Positions 22,945 through 34,133 of a stretch of DNA of 64,000 nt are shown piece after piece. Both the position numbers and the translations under genes were made by a program. Numbering within the stretch: the stretch's first letter is position 1; every line of letters begins with the position of its first letter. Below the pieces are notes generated by a model. The model had not been told where the DNA came from and ran no database searches. It worked only from the letters and a program-made list of their open reading frames with translations. Location of the stretch: positions 1,798,001 to 1,862,000 of the forward strand of contig OZ345368.1 in assembly GCA_977006965.1 (NCBI GenBank). Direction: 5' to 3'. The DNA is from Phymatolithon calcareum. Its lineage: Eukaryota; Rhodophyta; Florideophyceae; Hapalidiales.

Positions 22945-23450
22945 CTCTACACAGCAGGTATGGCAACTGACTGATTAATTATTCTAAAGCCAGATAGTGT
23001 TATCGTTGCGGTCATCGACGTCTCATCGCTCTATCCGTCTAAGCTTCTCGCCAGAGATGCGCAAACAGCTATTGACCAAATTCGACGAGAACCCATCTCC
23101 TTAGCACCGACACCTTTTCATACAACTTTTACACAAATGGGAGTGTCTTTTGCAAGCTAGTATAATCTGTTGCCTGTTGCTTTTGGTTAAAGTCTGCCCT
23201 GGAAACAGCCCACCAGAAGTGGTCAAGAGCTCGCCATGGTCAGGCTACAGGCAAGTAAGATGAAGAAGAGCAATGCACTGTGTAAACACAAAATCGTTTT
23301 TTACGTGGTTTTTTCTTCCGTCCCCAATTCGGCCCACGCCGAACCAAAAGACAGATCGCACTATTGTCCGTGCGTACGTTGGCGTTCTCGCGTGGCGCTG
23401 AACTTCAGCAACTGCTTATATCAACCACATGATCTACAAAATTGAACAGC
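22945..23450 (+). pseudogene. F-module of unit B, right part
   Basis: Resumes after the hAT with CTCTACACAGCAGGTATGG and continues through the DVSSLYPS-like piece (near 22985-23050) and the lysine-rich piece at 23236-23445. It matches 4424-4920 of unit A. Confidence 0.6.
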
Positions 23451-23656
23451 GTGTCATTTCCGAGGTTAACTCCGCATAATAAAAAATAGGAAACCTAATC
23501 TCATATAGAAAGTAATTGAATAGAAATCTGTGCACCAGTAGGCATTTTGTGGTTCTTTGTTTCATCCCACTCCAACATGGACTAAACGACATTCACTTCG
23601 CCGCATCATTGTAATGAGCTTTCCCACAACGGCGCTACCACCGCGCGCAGATTATT

Positions 23657-24409
23657 TCACAACGTTTTCCAATATGTCCCCATCTCAGAGACAGTCAAAA
23701 CTGTTCCCAGCGTTTGCGGCCAGCCGATACACTCGTACAGACCCCTGTGTGTCTTTGTCCACGCCATTTCAGCACTGGTAGCAGTACCCGAGGATATCTC
23801 CGTCCGTACACGCGTACAGCCCCATGTGAGTCCTTGTGAATGACAATCTGTACGCATAGAACCACCAGCGCTTGTTTTGGGTAGAACTGTTTCACACTTC
23901 TAAGGCCAATCGATACCAATGCACAGCTTCCTGAAAGTCCCCCCGCACACAAATTCCCAGGTGAAAGCAGAGACCGATATGATACTGAGCCTTTTTATGT
24001 CCAGCGCCTGCAGCGTTTCGATACAAACGCACAGCTTTCAGTACGTCCTTTCCACACCAATTCCGCGCTCGTAGCAGTACCCCAGGTTGTCTTTAGCGGA
24101 TATATTTCCAGCGGCAGCTGTCAGTCGATACAAGCGCACGGTTTCCTGTGCGTCCTTCTCTACGCCGCATCATTTCCTATAACAGCACCCGAGGTTGTTT
24201 TGACCCATACCGTCTCCCGCGTCCGCGGCCAGTCGACATACGTGCACAGATTCCTGCGCGTCCTCGTGCACGCCAATTCCGAACCCATTGCAGAACCCGA
24301 GGTTGTTCAGACCCAGCCTGTTTCCAGGGTCCTCAACCAATCGATACAAACGCACAGCTTCCTGCTCGTAGTTCTCCACGTCCGTGCCTTTATTGTTTGG
24401 TTCAGGCAA
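23657..24409 (-). pseudogene. Sel1 tail block of unit C
   Basis: Equivalent of 5145-5897. Its first piece (24409-24170) has Sel1 repeats (LGFCNGFGIGVHEDAQE) but ends early at CCYRK because a GGA codon has become TGA. The same 1-nt loss as in units B and E follows further along. Repeats continue in other frames. Confidence 0.65.
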
Positions 24410-24614
24410 GGTTGCTACTTATACCAATTCGGCAGTGCTTCAATACGTGTATCCACACTTGCCGATTGCCCGAATTAGGTGTACATTACGTGTCCTATGT
24501 AGCCTTCGCCATGATACCGTTACATGTTCAAATCTAGATATTACGCGTAGCCGGATATAGGCACATGCACTTGTTGCATGCAACGCGCCAGGAACACTAC
24601 CCATGCAGTAAGCG

Positions 24615-25215
24615 CTATGGGGTTACAACGCCGATTCCGTGTCTAAAGCAGAACCCGAGGTTCTCCTCGGCTGAACGGTTTCCAGCATCTGCGGCCAATC
24701 GAAACAAGCGCGCAGCTTCCTCTAAGTCCTTCTCCACGCCGATTCCGTCCCTAAAGCATAACCCGAGGTTCTCTTGGGCTGAACCGTTTCCAGCATCTGC
24801 GGCCAGTCGAAACAAGCGCACAGCTTCATGTCCGTCGAACCCAACGCCGATTCCGTTCAAATAGCAGTACCCGAACATATTCTGAGCTTCGGCATATCCA
24901 GCGTCTGCGGCCAAACTGTACAGCCGCTCAGCTTCTTTTAAATTCTTGGTCACGCCGATTCCGTATAGATTACAATTTCCGAGGTGATATTGAGCATATT
25001 TGTTCCCAGCGTCTGCAGCAAGTCGATACAGCCGGACAGCTTCGTGTACGTTCTAGTTCACGCTGACTCCACGATAATAGCACTTTCCAAAATTGTACAT
25101 AGCGTGCCTATTTCCCGTCTTCGCTAAATCTCGAAGTAGTCGCAATGACTCATTCTCGTTCTTCGATACTCCGAACCCATGCAAATAGCATATTGCTAGT
25201 GCAGTCCTCGCCATT
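24615..25215 (-). pseudogene. Unit C Sel1-repeat region with frameshift and nonsense codon
   Basis: Corresponds to the Sel1 half of the unit B protein. It is cut from its kinase by the 2-nt deletion near 25227 and broken again at about 25053-25055, where an AAG lysine codon is TAG. The remaining open piece, 24953-24615 (112 codons), has three repeats and ends GIGVVTP like unit B. Confidence 0.75.
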
Positions 25216-25224
25216 TCACCTCCT

Positions 25225-27018
25225 TTAGGCCATTGAATGCATCTTAGGCAATAAGTCGTCGCATCCTGGCAATTGCTCTTGTATTATTTCAATATCCCGC
25301 TCAGAAAGATCGATTTCGGTAAGAATATTACTCGCTATGCCGTCGCGAAGCATTTGAACGACCATCTTCATCCGCAATCTGTCCTCCGCCCGCTCCTTAA
25401 GACAACCCTTGGCAACAGTTCGAAGTGTTGGATCTTCAATGTTGGATGCGATTCGCGCCATTACTTTTGCAAGATCTCCACTCAACGCAAGGCTCTGTGC
25501 GTTCAACGGCTGAATATCCGACATTTCCGCCGCGTTCTCTGGCGCAACGACTTGGCACAAGAGAACGCCGAAACTCCACACATCCCACGCGCGCCGTGAT
25601 GCACAGTTGACCATATCACAAAGTACTTCAGGAGGCATGTAAACTATCGTCCCTGACGCATGTGACGTACTCGCATACAGTGTTTGCTGCTCCTTCAATA
25701 GCACTTGCCGCGATACGCCAAAATCTCCAATTTTCGCACGCCCGAGCATCTTACCGTTTCGCAGACGCAGCAATATATTAGCTTGCTTAATGTCAAGATG
25801 CACAACACGCTTAGAGTGTAAGTGAGCCAGCCCCATGGCGACATCAAGTAACACACGCCGTTGGATCATTTTGTCTTTCAGCAGTTCCTTCCGAATACCC
25901 TTCTCCAAATTGCACGTCATTCGTTCCATGACAATGAACGGCGGACAGACTTCTTCATCGTCTGAATCAAAATCATCTTCAGTATTCCGCGCCGAATCCA
26001 TTTCCGGCCAATATCCGCCATATGACCTCACCACACACGGGTGGTCCATGTCCATCTGCAAAAAAATCTCACGAAGAAAATCTGGTTCTCGTTTTCGCAT
26101 CTCGTGTGTTGGGATTTTCAGGTCTTTGATTGCGACCAGCAGTGGTTCACCTTCTTCGTCGCCACTCGGTCCTCGTTGCAAAAGCGTTCCTTTAAAAACA
26201 TTTGAGAACGCTCCCTCTCCGAGAGCAATTGGTCTCCCCCACTTCAAATCGAAAGTTACGTCTTCATAGTTCAGCTTCCACCCGCTCCACAGATTTCGAA
26301 TCATAGTGCCTAGCTCTTGCCTTTTCGATATCGATATTCCGCTCGAGGACAGTATTCTTAATAATTCCTTTGTCTTTTCGGGAAGCGCAGCAGGAAGATG
26401 GAGAGAACTTCTCTCCAAATCGTCAACGGATCCGTCGCTTCTGTCCGCTGATGTTTCAGCAACAGAACACTGCGTAGAAGAATGCGCTCCGAACGCAGTC
26501 ATCATTGCTTGAATTTGTTCCAAGAGAAGATGGACATCATCAACTCGACTAAAATGCTCACTGGCGATGACTTTTTCAACATTGTCGACAAGATCGGCCA
26601 GCTTCTTAGTGATAGAGGCATGCGAGTATGCCACCAGGCCGCACACATCGAGGTGATTTTCCAGCGGACTAAGCCGCTCAAAAATTGAAGTTAGCTCGGC
26701 GACACCCTCTTGGGATGAAAGCCAGTTTTTCCATTTCTCCTTTGAAGAAAGTCTAGACTGTAAACTGTCCAGTTCGATCTTGATTGAATTAAAGTCGTCA
26801 ACAACTCGCTGAAAGACGTCGCCGGGGATGTTGTCCATGTTCAGTGCAGTCTGGTACTTGCGGATGGTATCGCAAATCCTCTTCACGCGTCTCACCGAAG
26901 AATCAATGAGACCTGGTATCTTTTTGTGAGCGATTTTTCTTCTTCTAATACCGGCAAGAATCTGCACGATGGCATCGCCACTAGCCAGAACCAAGCCCGC
27001 AATGTCGAGCCCGGTCAT
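25225..27018 (-). CDS. Unit C HeLo/MLKL-like domain - kinase with HRD changed to HLD
   Basis: 597 residues. The helical N-terminal domain begins MTGLDIAGLVLASGDAIV. The kinase has GEGAFSNVFKG, VAIK, DFGVSRQ and MPPE, but the catalytic loop reads VVHLDIKQAN at about 404-413: the HRD arginine is leucine, from CGT to CTT. The catalytic aspartate remains. RD kinases normally use this arginine for activation-loop control, so regulation or activity may be altered. The reading ends at KMHSMA through the same 2-nt deletion as unit A. Together with the stop in its Sel1 part this copy is probably losing function. Its upstream region is shared with a divergent F-module about 40 bp away. Confidence 0.88.
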   Translation of the reverse strand: MTGLDIAGLVLASGDAIVQILAGIRRRKIAHKKIPGLIDSSVRRVKRICDTIRKYQTALNMDNIPGDVFQRVVDDFNSIKIELDSLQSRLSSKEKWKNWLSSQEGVAELTSIFERLSPLENHLDVCGLVAYSHASITKKLADLVDNVEKVIASEHFSRVDDVHLLLEQIQAMMTAFGAHSSTQCSVAETSADRSDGSVDDLERSSLHLPAALPEKTKELLRILSSSGISISKRQELGTMIRNLWSGWKLNYEDVTFDLKWGRPIALGEGAFSNVFKGTLLQRGPSGDEEGEPLLVAIKDLKIPTHEMRKREPDFLREIFLQMDMDHPCVVRSYGGYWPEMDSARNTEDDFDSDDEEVCPPFIVMERMTCNLEKGIRKELLKDKMIQRRVLLDVAMGLAHLHSKRVVHLDIKQANILLRLRNGKMLGRAKIGDFGVSRQVLLKEQQTLYASTSHASGTIVYMPPEVLCDMVNCASRRAWDVWSFGVLLCQVVAPENAAEMSDIQPLNAQSLALSGDLAKVMARIASNIEDPTLRTVAKGCLKERAEDRLRMKMVVQMLRDGIASNILTEIDLSERDIEIIQEQLPGCDDLLPKMHSMA

Positions 27019-27055
27019 GGCGGACAGTCACTGCAGTTGACGTGAGTAAAAGAAA

Positions 27056-28440
27056 ATGGGGCCGTCGAAGTTTCCCACAGGATGTGGCCGACAGGGCTGG
27101 GAGACATCAGTCGGCAAGGATGAGTTCTTCGATCCAATACCACAGGACAGTGGCACACTCTTACCAGAGGCTTGGTATTTAGCGCACATGCCCGTGCCCG
27201 TGCCTGTCCGATCAAATTACAGTGGAACTGGGCAGTTCAGACTTCGTCTACGCCGGATACGTAGTGGATGTGCCTGTGCCTGCGATTCGATTTCGGTTGA
27301 CTGCATCCATGCATTGCTGGGACCATCTACTATCTTGCCCGTACTGTGCAGTTCTCCAGTGTATTGAAATTACATGCTCGCACTGACCGTTGCACAAAAC
27401 GGGATGATGTGGGACAGCTGAGAAGTCGCGGTGGCGTCTTGTACAAGAAGCGAAAGCTTGTAGAAGAGACGAATGCTGCAGCTACAGCACGTGATGAGAA
27501 GATCAGCACTTTGAGCGATGCTATTGGCGGATTTCTGCGTACTGTGAACAAACGTTCAGAGAGGGAAAAGAACTCTTCGACGCCGAGCACTGCTCCCTCG
27601 GTCGGCGCCGCTGACGACTATATTTCACTTCTGCGTGCACTCACAGACATCATAAAACGGAGCGCAGATTCATTTGGTTGTCACCACTCTGCACCGGGGT
27701 TGCAAGTTGCGACAGTTGTTGACCACTGTGAACGGCGACAAATCGTGCGGGTTGTCTGAAATTCCAGCCGCCTCGCTCGTGAGTGCGGACTGTCCGACTG
27801 ATTCATCTCCGTATAATGCCGAAATGTCGCACCGTGGACTTGACGTGGCAGCGTCCGACTCGTATTGAGCTTGTCACCATACTCGCTGCGCACGAAACCC
27901 GTTTTCGTGGCCTTGAGATGTGGCGAATTCTTCAAGGCATCGAGGACACGCTTTGAGGAGCACTATAGCCAACCACGCCTGTACCATTGTCACCGTCTTG
28001 CGCACAGCGTCGCTCGCAACACAACACTATCGCCATACACAGCGTAAGCGAACTCGCGTGTGTGTTCTGCACAGAAATTTCAATCTCCATTGCTTTACCT
28101 ATGCATGTGAGTCGGGCATAATGCATGCCCCATTGCGACCACTCTTTCACGCTATCACCGGTCTGCTGACATTGCGTCCCGACAAAGCAAACGTGACAGG
28201 TGGAACTGACTTTATATGGTCATGAATTGTCCGACCACTGCTCTCGAACGTGGTCCATGTCACAGTGCTCAAACGGCCGGCCAGCGCAGTCGGTCCTCTA
28301 CCATCGATTGTTCTAGTGCGGACGTGGACGCACGGGGCGGTTAGTGGCAGTGATGCCATGTTGCGGGACGCATTACGGGACGAATGAATGCAACTTTTAA
28401 AACATCCGCGTTGTGTCGAGCTTATGGAGCTTGGGCACGA
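27056..28440 (+). pseudogene. F-module of unit C, shortened
   Basis: Carries the F-module ORF (about 27400-27868), broken by one extra G near 27695 compared with units A and E, and the following broken pieces. It ends near 28400, where the copy joins the 3' end of unit D's kinase. The DVSSLYPS-like piece and the Sel1 tail block found in other units are missing, so this unit has a deletion of about 4 kb relative to them. Confidence 0.6.
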
Positions 28441-28444
28441 TAAA

Positions 28445-31400
28445 CTATATAGCTGGAATATCGAGCTGTGACAACAGAAAGAGCAACTTGGTCGAGACGT
28501 CTCCCAATTGCTGTTGAAGAGCATTCATAGTGCCGCTTATGCCTGTGGAGTAGATAGTCCGATGTAGCTCTGCCTTGAATTTATTCCCCGTGTTTGCCTT
28601 CGAGCCAACTGTCTCCATGGAGGACTTGCACTCGTAGAGGATGTCGCGCACGGACGCTAGTGTTTCGTTGAAGAGATCACGGATGTTAGCATGGATACCT
28701 TCTGGTGACGATCGAAGATGAATCTCCACCTCGGCGATATGTCGCATCAAATCATTGAGCTCATCTGTCAAGCTGCGGAAAGTATCAGGTCCTCTGCGGA
28801 CATCGGAGATTAACGTCATGATGCTCCGGAAGAGACCACGGGCTTCTGCAATAATGGCGACATGGAAGCCGGCGTCTGTGTAGCAGTCCCATATGCTCTC
28901 TTGGGCTGAACTGCTTCTGGCATATGCGGCTAGTCGATACAAACGCTCAGCTTCCTTCATGTCCTTCTCCACGCCAATTCCATTCCTGTAGCAGTCCCCA
29001 AGATTTTCTTGAGCTAAAATGTTTCCAGCATCTGCAGCCAGTCGATACAAACGCACAGCTTCCTTCACATCCTTCTCCACGACGATTCCATCCCTGTAGC
29101 AGTCCCCAAGGTTCACTTGAGCTGAACTGTTTCCAGCATCTGCGGCCAGTCGATACAAACGCACAGCTTCCTTCACGTCCTTCTCCACTCCGATTCCATT
29201 CCTGTAGCGGTCCCCAAGGTTCACTTGAGCTAAAATGTTTCCAGCATCTGCAGCCAGTCGATACAAACGCACAGCTTCTTCCACGTCCTTCTCCACGACG
29301 ATTCCATCCCTGTAGCAATCCCCAAGGTTCACTTGAGCTGAACTGTTTCCAGCATCTGCGGCAAGTCGATACAAACGCACAGCTTCCTCCATGTCCTTCT
29401 CCATGCCGATTCCGTTCATATAGTTGTGCCCGAGGCTATTCTGAGCTGGAGCATATCCAGCGTCTGCGGCCAAACGATACAGCCGCGCAGATTCCATTAC
29501 ATTCTTGACCACGCCGATTCCGTTTTCATAACAATCTCCTAGTTGATATTGAGCATATTTGTTCCCATCGTCGGCAGCAAGTCGATACAGCCGGACAGCT
29601 TCGTCTAGGTTCTTTTCCACGCCGACTCCATGAAGATAGCACTTTCCTATTGCTAGTGCAGTTCTCGCCATTTCGCCTCCTTCACCGGCCATCAAATGCA
29701 TCTCCGGCAGTAAGGCATCCCATCCTGGCAATTGCTCTTGTATTGTTTCAATATCACCCTCAGAAAGATCGGTTTCGGCAAGATTATTACTCGGTAAGCC
29801 TTCGCCACGCGTTTGAACTACCATCATCTTCATGCGCGATCTGTCCTCCGCCCGCTCATTCAGAGAACCCTTGCCATTAACTCGATGTGTTACACCCTCA
29901 GAAAGATCGATTTCGGTAAGAGTATTACTCGCTATGCCGTCGACTAGCATTTGAACAACCATCTTCATCCGCAATCTGTCCTCTGCACGCTCCTTAAGAC
30001 AATCCTTGGTAATAGCTCGAAGTGTTGGATCCTCAATGTTGGATGCGATTCGCGCCATTACTTTCGCAAGATCTCCACTCCTCGCAAGGTTCTGTGCGTT
30101 CACCGGCTGAATATCCGACATTTCCGCCGCGTTCTCTGGCGCAACGACTTGGCACAAAAGAACTCCGAAACTCCACACGTCCCACGCCCGCCGAGAAGCA
30201 CAGTTGACCATATCAAAAAGTACTTCAGGAGGCATGAAAACTATCGTCCCTGACGCATGTGACGTACTCGCATACAGTGTTTGCTGCTCCTTCAATAGTA
30301 TTTGCCGCGATACGCCAAAGTCCCCAATTTTCGCATGGCCGAACATCTCACCGTTCCTCAGACGCAGCAAGATATTTCCTTGCTTAATGTCACGATGCAC
30401 AACATGCTTAGAGTGTAAGTGAGCCAGCCCCATGGCGACATCAAGCAACACACGCCGTTGGACCATTTTGTCTTTCAGCAGTTCCTTCCGAATACCCTTC
30501 TCCAAATTGCACGTCATTCGTTCCATGACAATGAACGGCGTACCGAATCCTTCATCGTCTGAATCCAACTCATCTTCAGTTTTTCGCGCCGAATCCATTT
30601 CCGGCCAATATCCGCCATATGTCCTCACCACACACGGGTGATCCATGTCCATCTGTAAGAAAATCTCACGAAGAAAATCTGGTTCTCGTTTTCGCATTTC
30701 GTGTGTTGGGATTCGCAGATCTTTGATTGCGACCAGCAGTGGTGCGCCTTCTTCGTCGCCACTCGGTCCTCGTCGCAAAAGCTCTCCTTTCAAAACATTT
30801 GAGAACGCTCCCTCTCCGAGAGCAATTGGTCTCCGCCCCTTATATTCCAAACGTACGTCGGCATAGTTCAACTTCCACCCGCTCCACAGATTTCGAATCA
30901 TATTCGCTAGCTCTTGCCTTTTCGCCACCGATATTCCGCTCGAGGACAGTATTCTCAACAATTCCTTTGTCTTTTCGGGAAGCGCAGCAAGAAGATGGAG
31001 AGAACTTCTCTCCAAATCGTCAACAGATTCATCGTTGATGTCCGCTGCCGCTTCAGCAACAGAACACTGCGTAGAAGAATGTGACCCGAACGCAGTCATC
31101 ATTGCTTGAATTTGTTCCAAGAGAAGGTGGACATCATCAACTCGACTAAAATGCTCACTGGCGATGACTTTTTCAACATTGTCGACAAGATCGGCCAGCT
31201 TCTTAGTGATAGAGGCATGCGAGTATGCCACCAGGCCGCACACATCGAGGTGATTTTCCAGCGGACTAAGCCGCTCAAAAATTGAAGTTAGCTCTCCGAA
31301 AACCTCTTGGGATGAAAGCCAGTTTTTCCATCTTGCCTTTGAAGAAAGTCTAGCCTGTAAACTGTCCAGTTGATTCTTGATTGTATTAAAGTCGTCAACA

Positions 31401-31615
31401 ACTCGCTGAAAGACGTCGCCGGGGATGTTGTCCATGTTCAGTGCAGTCTGGTACTTGCGGATGGTATCGCAAATCCTCTTCACGCGTCTCACCGAAGAAT
31501 CAATGAGACCTGGTATCTTTTCGTGAGCGATATTCCTTCTTCTGATACCGGCAAGAATCTGGACGATGGCATCGCCACTAGCCAGAACCACGCCCGCAAT
31601 GTCGAGCCCGGTCAT
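28445..31615 (-). CDS. Unit D kinase-Sel1 protein with an additional C-terminal helical domain
   Basis: 1056 residues, the longest copy. N-terminal helical domain MTGLDIAGVVLASGDAIV, kinase (about 262-560) with GEGAFSNVLKG, VAIK, HRDIKQGN, DFGVSRQ and MPPE. A duplicated copy of the kinase tail (SLNERAEDRSRMKM) follows, then about eight Sel1 repeats. After them, from about residue 915, comes a new domain beginning AGFHVAIIAEARGLFRSI and ending LLFLLSQLDIPAI. It is helical and lacks Sel1 pattern. Its style (AGxxVA start, amphipathic helices) resembles HeLo-like/STAND N-terminal domains, so the protein may have such a domain at each end. Units A, B, C and E lack it. No membrane segment is evident. 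Catalytic residues are complete. Confidence 0.9.
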   Translation of the reverse strand: MTGLDIAGVVLASGDAIVQILAGIRRRNIAHEKIPGLIDSSVRRVKRICDTIRKYQTALNMDNIPGDVFQRVVDDFNTIKNQLDSLQARLSSKARWKNWLSSQEVFGELTSIFERLSPLENHLDVCGLVAYSHASITKKLADLVDNVEKVIASEHFSRVDDVHLLLEQIQAMMTAFGSHSSTQCSVAEAAADINDESVDDLERSSLHLLAALPEKTKELLRILSSSGISVAKRQELANMIRNLWSGWKLNYADVRLEYKGRRPIALGEGAFSNVLKGELLRRGPSGDEEGAPLLVAIKDLRIPTHEMRKREPDFLREIFLQMDMDHPCVVRTYGGYWPEMDSARKTEDELDSDDEGFGTPFIVMERMTCNLEKGIRKELLKDKMVQRRVLLDVAMGLAHLHSKHVVHRDIKQGNILLRLRNGEMFGHAKIGDFGVSRQILLKEQQTLYASTSHASGTIVFMPPEVLFDMVNCASRRAWDVWSFGVLLCQVVAPENAAEMSDIQPVNAQNLARSGDLAKVMARIASNIEDPTLRAITKDCLKERAEDRLRMKMVVQMLVDGIASNTLTEIDLSEGVTHRVNGKGSLNERAEDRSRMKMMVVQTRGEGLPSNNLAETDLSEGDIETIQEQLPGWDALLPEMHLMAGEGGEMARTALAIGKCYLHGVGVEKNLDEAVRLYRLAADDGNKYAQYQLGDCYENGIGVVKNVMESARLYRLAADAGYAPAQNSLGHNYMNGIGMEKDMEEAVRLYRLAADAGNSSAQVNLGDCYRDGIVVEKDVEEAVRLYRLAADAGNILAQVNLGDRYRNGIGVEKDVKEAVRLYRLAADAGNSSAQVNLGDCYRDGIVVEKDVKEAVRLYRLAADAGNILAQENLGDCYRNGIGVEKDMKEAERLYRLAAYARSSSAQESIWDCYTDAGFHVAIIAEARGLFRSIMTLISDVRRGPDTFRSLTDELNDLMRHIAEVEIHLRSSPEGIHANIRDLFNETLASVRDILYECKSSMETVGSKANTGNKFKAELHRTIYSTGISGTMNALQQQLGDVSTKLLFLLSQLDIPAI
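28981..29412 (-). repeat. 216-bp tandem duplication inside unit D Sel1 region
   Basis: Two nearly identical 216-bp copies (28981-29196 and 29197-29412), each encoding two 36-residue Sel1 repeats. The high identity indicates recent unequal exchange that lengthened the solenoid in frame. Confidence 0.85.
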
Positions 31616-31652
31616 GGCGGACAGTCACTGCAGTTGACGTGAGTAAAAGAAA

Positions 31653-33567
31653 ATGGGGCCGTCGAAGTTTCCCACAGGATGTGGCCGACAGGGCGGGGAA
31701 ACATCAGTCGGCAAGGATGAGTTCTTCGGTCCAAGACCACAGGACAGTGGCGCAGTCTTATCAGAGGCTTGGTATTTAGCGCACATGCCCGTGCCCGTGC
31801 CTGTCCGATCAAATTACAGTGAAACTGGGCAGTTCAGACTTCGTCTACGCCGGATACGTAGTGGATATGCCTGTGCCTGCGATTCGATTTTGGATGGCTG
31901 CATCCATGCATTGCTGGGCCATCTACCGTGTTGCCCGTACTGTGCAGTTCTCCAGTGTATTGAAACTACATGCTCGCACTGACCGTTGCACAAAACGGGA
32001 TGATGTGGGACAGCTGAGAAGTCGCGGTGGCGTCTTGTACAAGAAGCGAAAGCTTGTAGAAGAGACGAATGCTGCAGCTACAGCACGTGATGAGAAGATC
32101 AGCACTTTGAGCGATGCTATTGGCGGATTTCTGCGTACTGTGAACAAACGTTCAGAGAGGGAAAAGAACTCTTCGACGCCGAGAACTGCTGCCTCGGTCG
32201 GCGCCGCTGACGACTATATTTCACTTCTGCGTGCACTCACAGACATCATAAAACGGAGCGCAGATTCATTTGGTTGTCACCACTCGGCGCCGGGGTTGCA
32301 AGTTGCGACAGTTGTTTACCACTGTGAACAGCGACAAATCGTGCGGGTTGTCTGAAATTCCAGTCGACTCGCTCGTGAGCGCGGACTGTCCGACTGATTC
32401 ATCTCCGTATAATGCCGAAATGCCGCACCGTGGACTTGACTTGGCATTGTCCGACTCGTATTGAGCTTGTCACCATACTCGCTGCGCACGAAACCCGTTT
32501 TCGTGGCCTTGAGATGTGGCGAATTCTTCAAGGCATCAAGGGCACGCTTTGAGGAGCACTATAGCCAACCCCGTCTGCGCCATCGTCACCGTCTTACGCA
32601 CAGCGTCGCTCGCATCGCAGCACTATCGCCATGCACTGCGTAAGCGGACTCACTTGTGTGTTCTGCACAGAAGTTGCAATCTCCATTGCTTTACTTATGC
32701 ACGTGAGTCGAGCATAATGCATGCCCCATTGCGACCACTCTTTCACTCTATCACCGGTCTGCCGACAATGCGTCCCGACAAAGCATTGGTGACAGGTGGA
32801 ACTGACTTTATAGAGTCATGAATTGTCCGGCGATTGTTCTCAAACGTGGTCTATGTCAAAGTGCTCATACGGCCGGCCAGCACAGCGGGTCCTCTACCAT
32901 CGATTGTTCTGGTGCGGACGTGGACGCCCGAAGCGGTTAGTGGCAAGTGATGCCACGTTGGGGGACGCATTACGGGACGAATGGATATGCAACTTTTAAA
33001 ATGGCATGAAAGCTGCTGCTGATGACTTTAGGCTCATATGGACAGAAAGTCGGAGATTGCAACTGCAGTAATGCCGATCTACGGGGAGCACTTTTTGTCA
33101 ATGGGCGCTGATTGCAGTGCACGAGAGGGCATGCGATCCATTTTCATTTGGGAGTTTGCGGCGTATCAACCTCTGAAGTGTGGCACGGTACCGGAAACAT
33201 GCGACCGCGCTATCGTTGGGAAATGAAATCGGCGACACTATTACGTACGAGTATTCTCAGAATTTCGAGCGACACCACTGTGTTAAAGCGCTGGCTTTGG
33301 AAGTTGGCACTATCACTTGCGAAGGAATTCAGCCTAGAGTGTCGGTGATTTTTCGAAACTCTCTACACAGCAGGTATGGCAACTGACTGATTAATTATTC
33401 TAAAGCCAGATAGTGTTATCGTTGCGGTCATTGACGTCTCATCGCTCTATCCGTCTAAGCTTCTCGCCAGAGATGCGCAAGCAGCTATTGACCAAATTCG
33501 ATGAGAAGCCATCTCCTTAACGCCGACACCTTTTCATACAACTTTTATACAAATGGGAGTGTCTTTA
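31653..33567 (+). pseudogene. F-module of unit D, left part
   Basis: Includes the F-module ORF (about 32005-32464), frameshifted by an extra G near 32290 as in unit C, and the later broken pieces, with the DVSSLYPS-like stretch near 33395-33470. It is cut by the G-rich element and continues at 34134-34430. Confidence 0.6.
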
Positions 33568-34133
33568 GTTGTCCCCCCGAGCGAGGTTCCGTTTTTGGAG
33601 TCGCGCAAGATGTCCCCCCAAGTGGGTTTCCGTTGAAGGCCCCCCGAAGTTGTCCCCCCGAGCGAGCCTCCGTTGACGAACGCCACCCTCCAATTTGCCC
33701 CCGCGAGCGAGAGCGAGGCCTCGTTGAAGAGCCTCCCGAAGTTGTCCCCCCGAAAGAGCACTCGTTGAAGAGCGCCTACCTGTAGCTGTCCCCCCGAGCG
33801 AGCTCTCGTTGAAGAGCACACCCCCCGATGTTAAGAGCCCACAGAAGTTGTCCCCCGAGAGGGCTTCCCTTATTAGCCCCCCGGAAGTTATGCGAGCGCG
33901 CCGAGAAGACCTCCGACTGCGGAGGTTTGCCCTACTCGGCAATTTTTACTGCGAAGAAGAAGAATGTAGCAAGTGATGGATACTAGAGTTGGAGATGATG
34001 GAGATGAGTGCAGCAATTGTGATTTGGGAACATAATTGTTACACAGGGTAGTTACTGAGACCCAAGCTGCTCTGTTGTTGGTGCATACCGGCGTTGAGGG
34101 CTTGTAAAATAAAAACATACAATTTCCCCCCCA
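33568..34133 (-). mobile_element. G-rich repeat element, copy 1 (partial)
   Basis: About 566 bp inserted in unit D's F-module (GTGTCTTT before, AGCATGC after). It is the reverse complement of 38422-38990 with few differences. It carries about eight imperfect copies of a unit containing CTCGCTCGGGGGGACAACTTC and ends in an AT-rich stretch plus seven C. Open frames across it merely read the repeat. The other terminal repeat seen in copy 2 is missing, so this copy is truncated. Confidence 0.7.

Noticed and set aside
28900-29510. Regular 108-bp repeats that could suggest a CRISPR or satellite array
   Set aside because: They translate on the minus strand as 36-residue Sel1 repeats within one open frame; there are no unique spacers.
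33501-33942. Glycine/arginine-rich and proline-rich ORFs across the G-rich elements
   Set aside because: All frames are open because of the repeat and read only repeat-derived low-complexity sequence.
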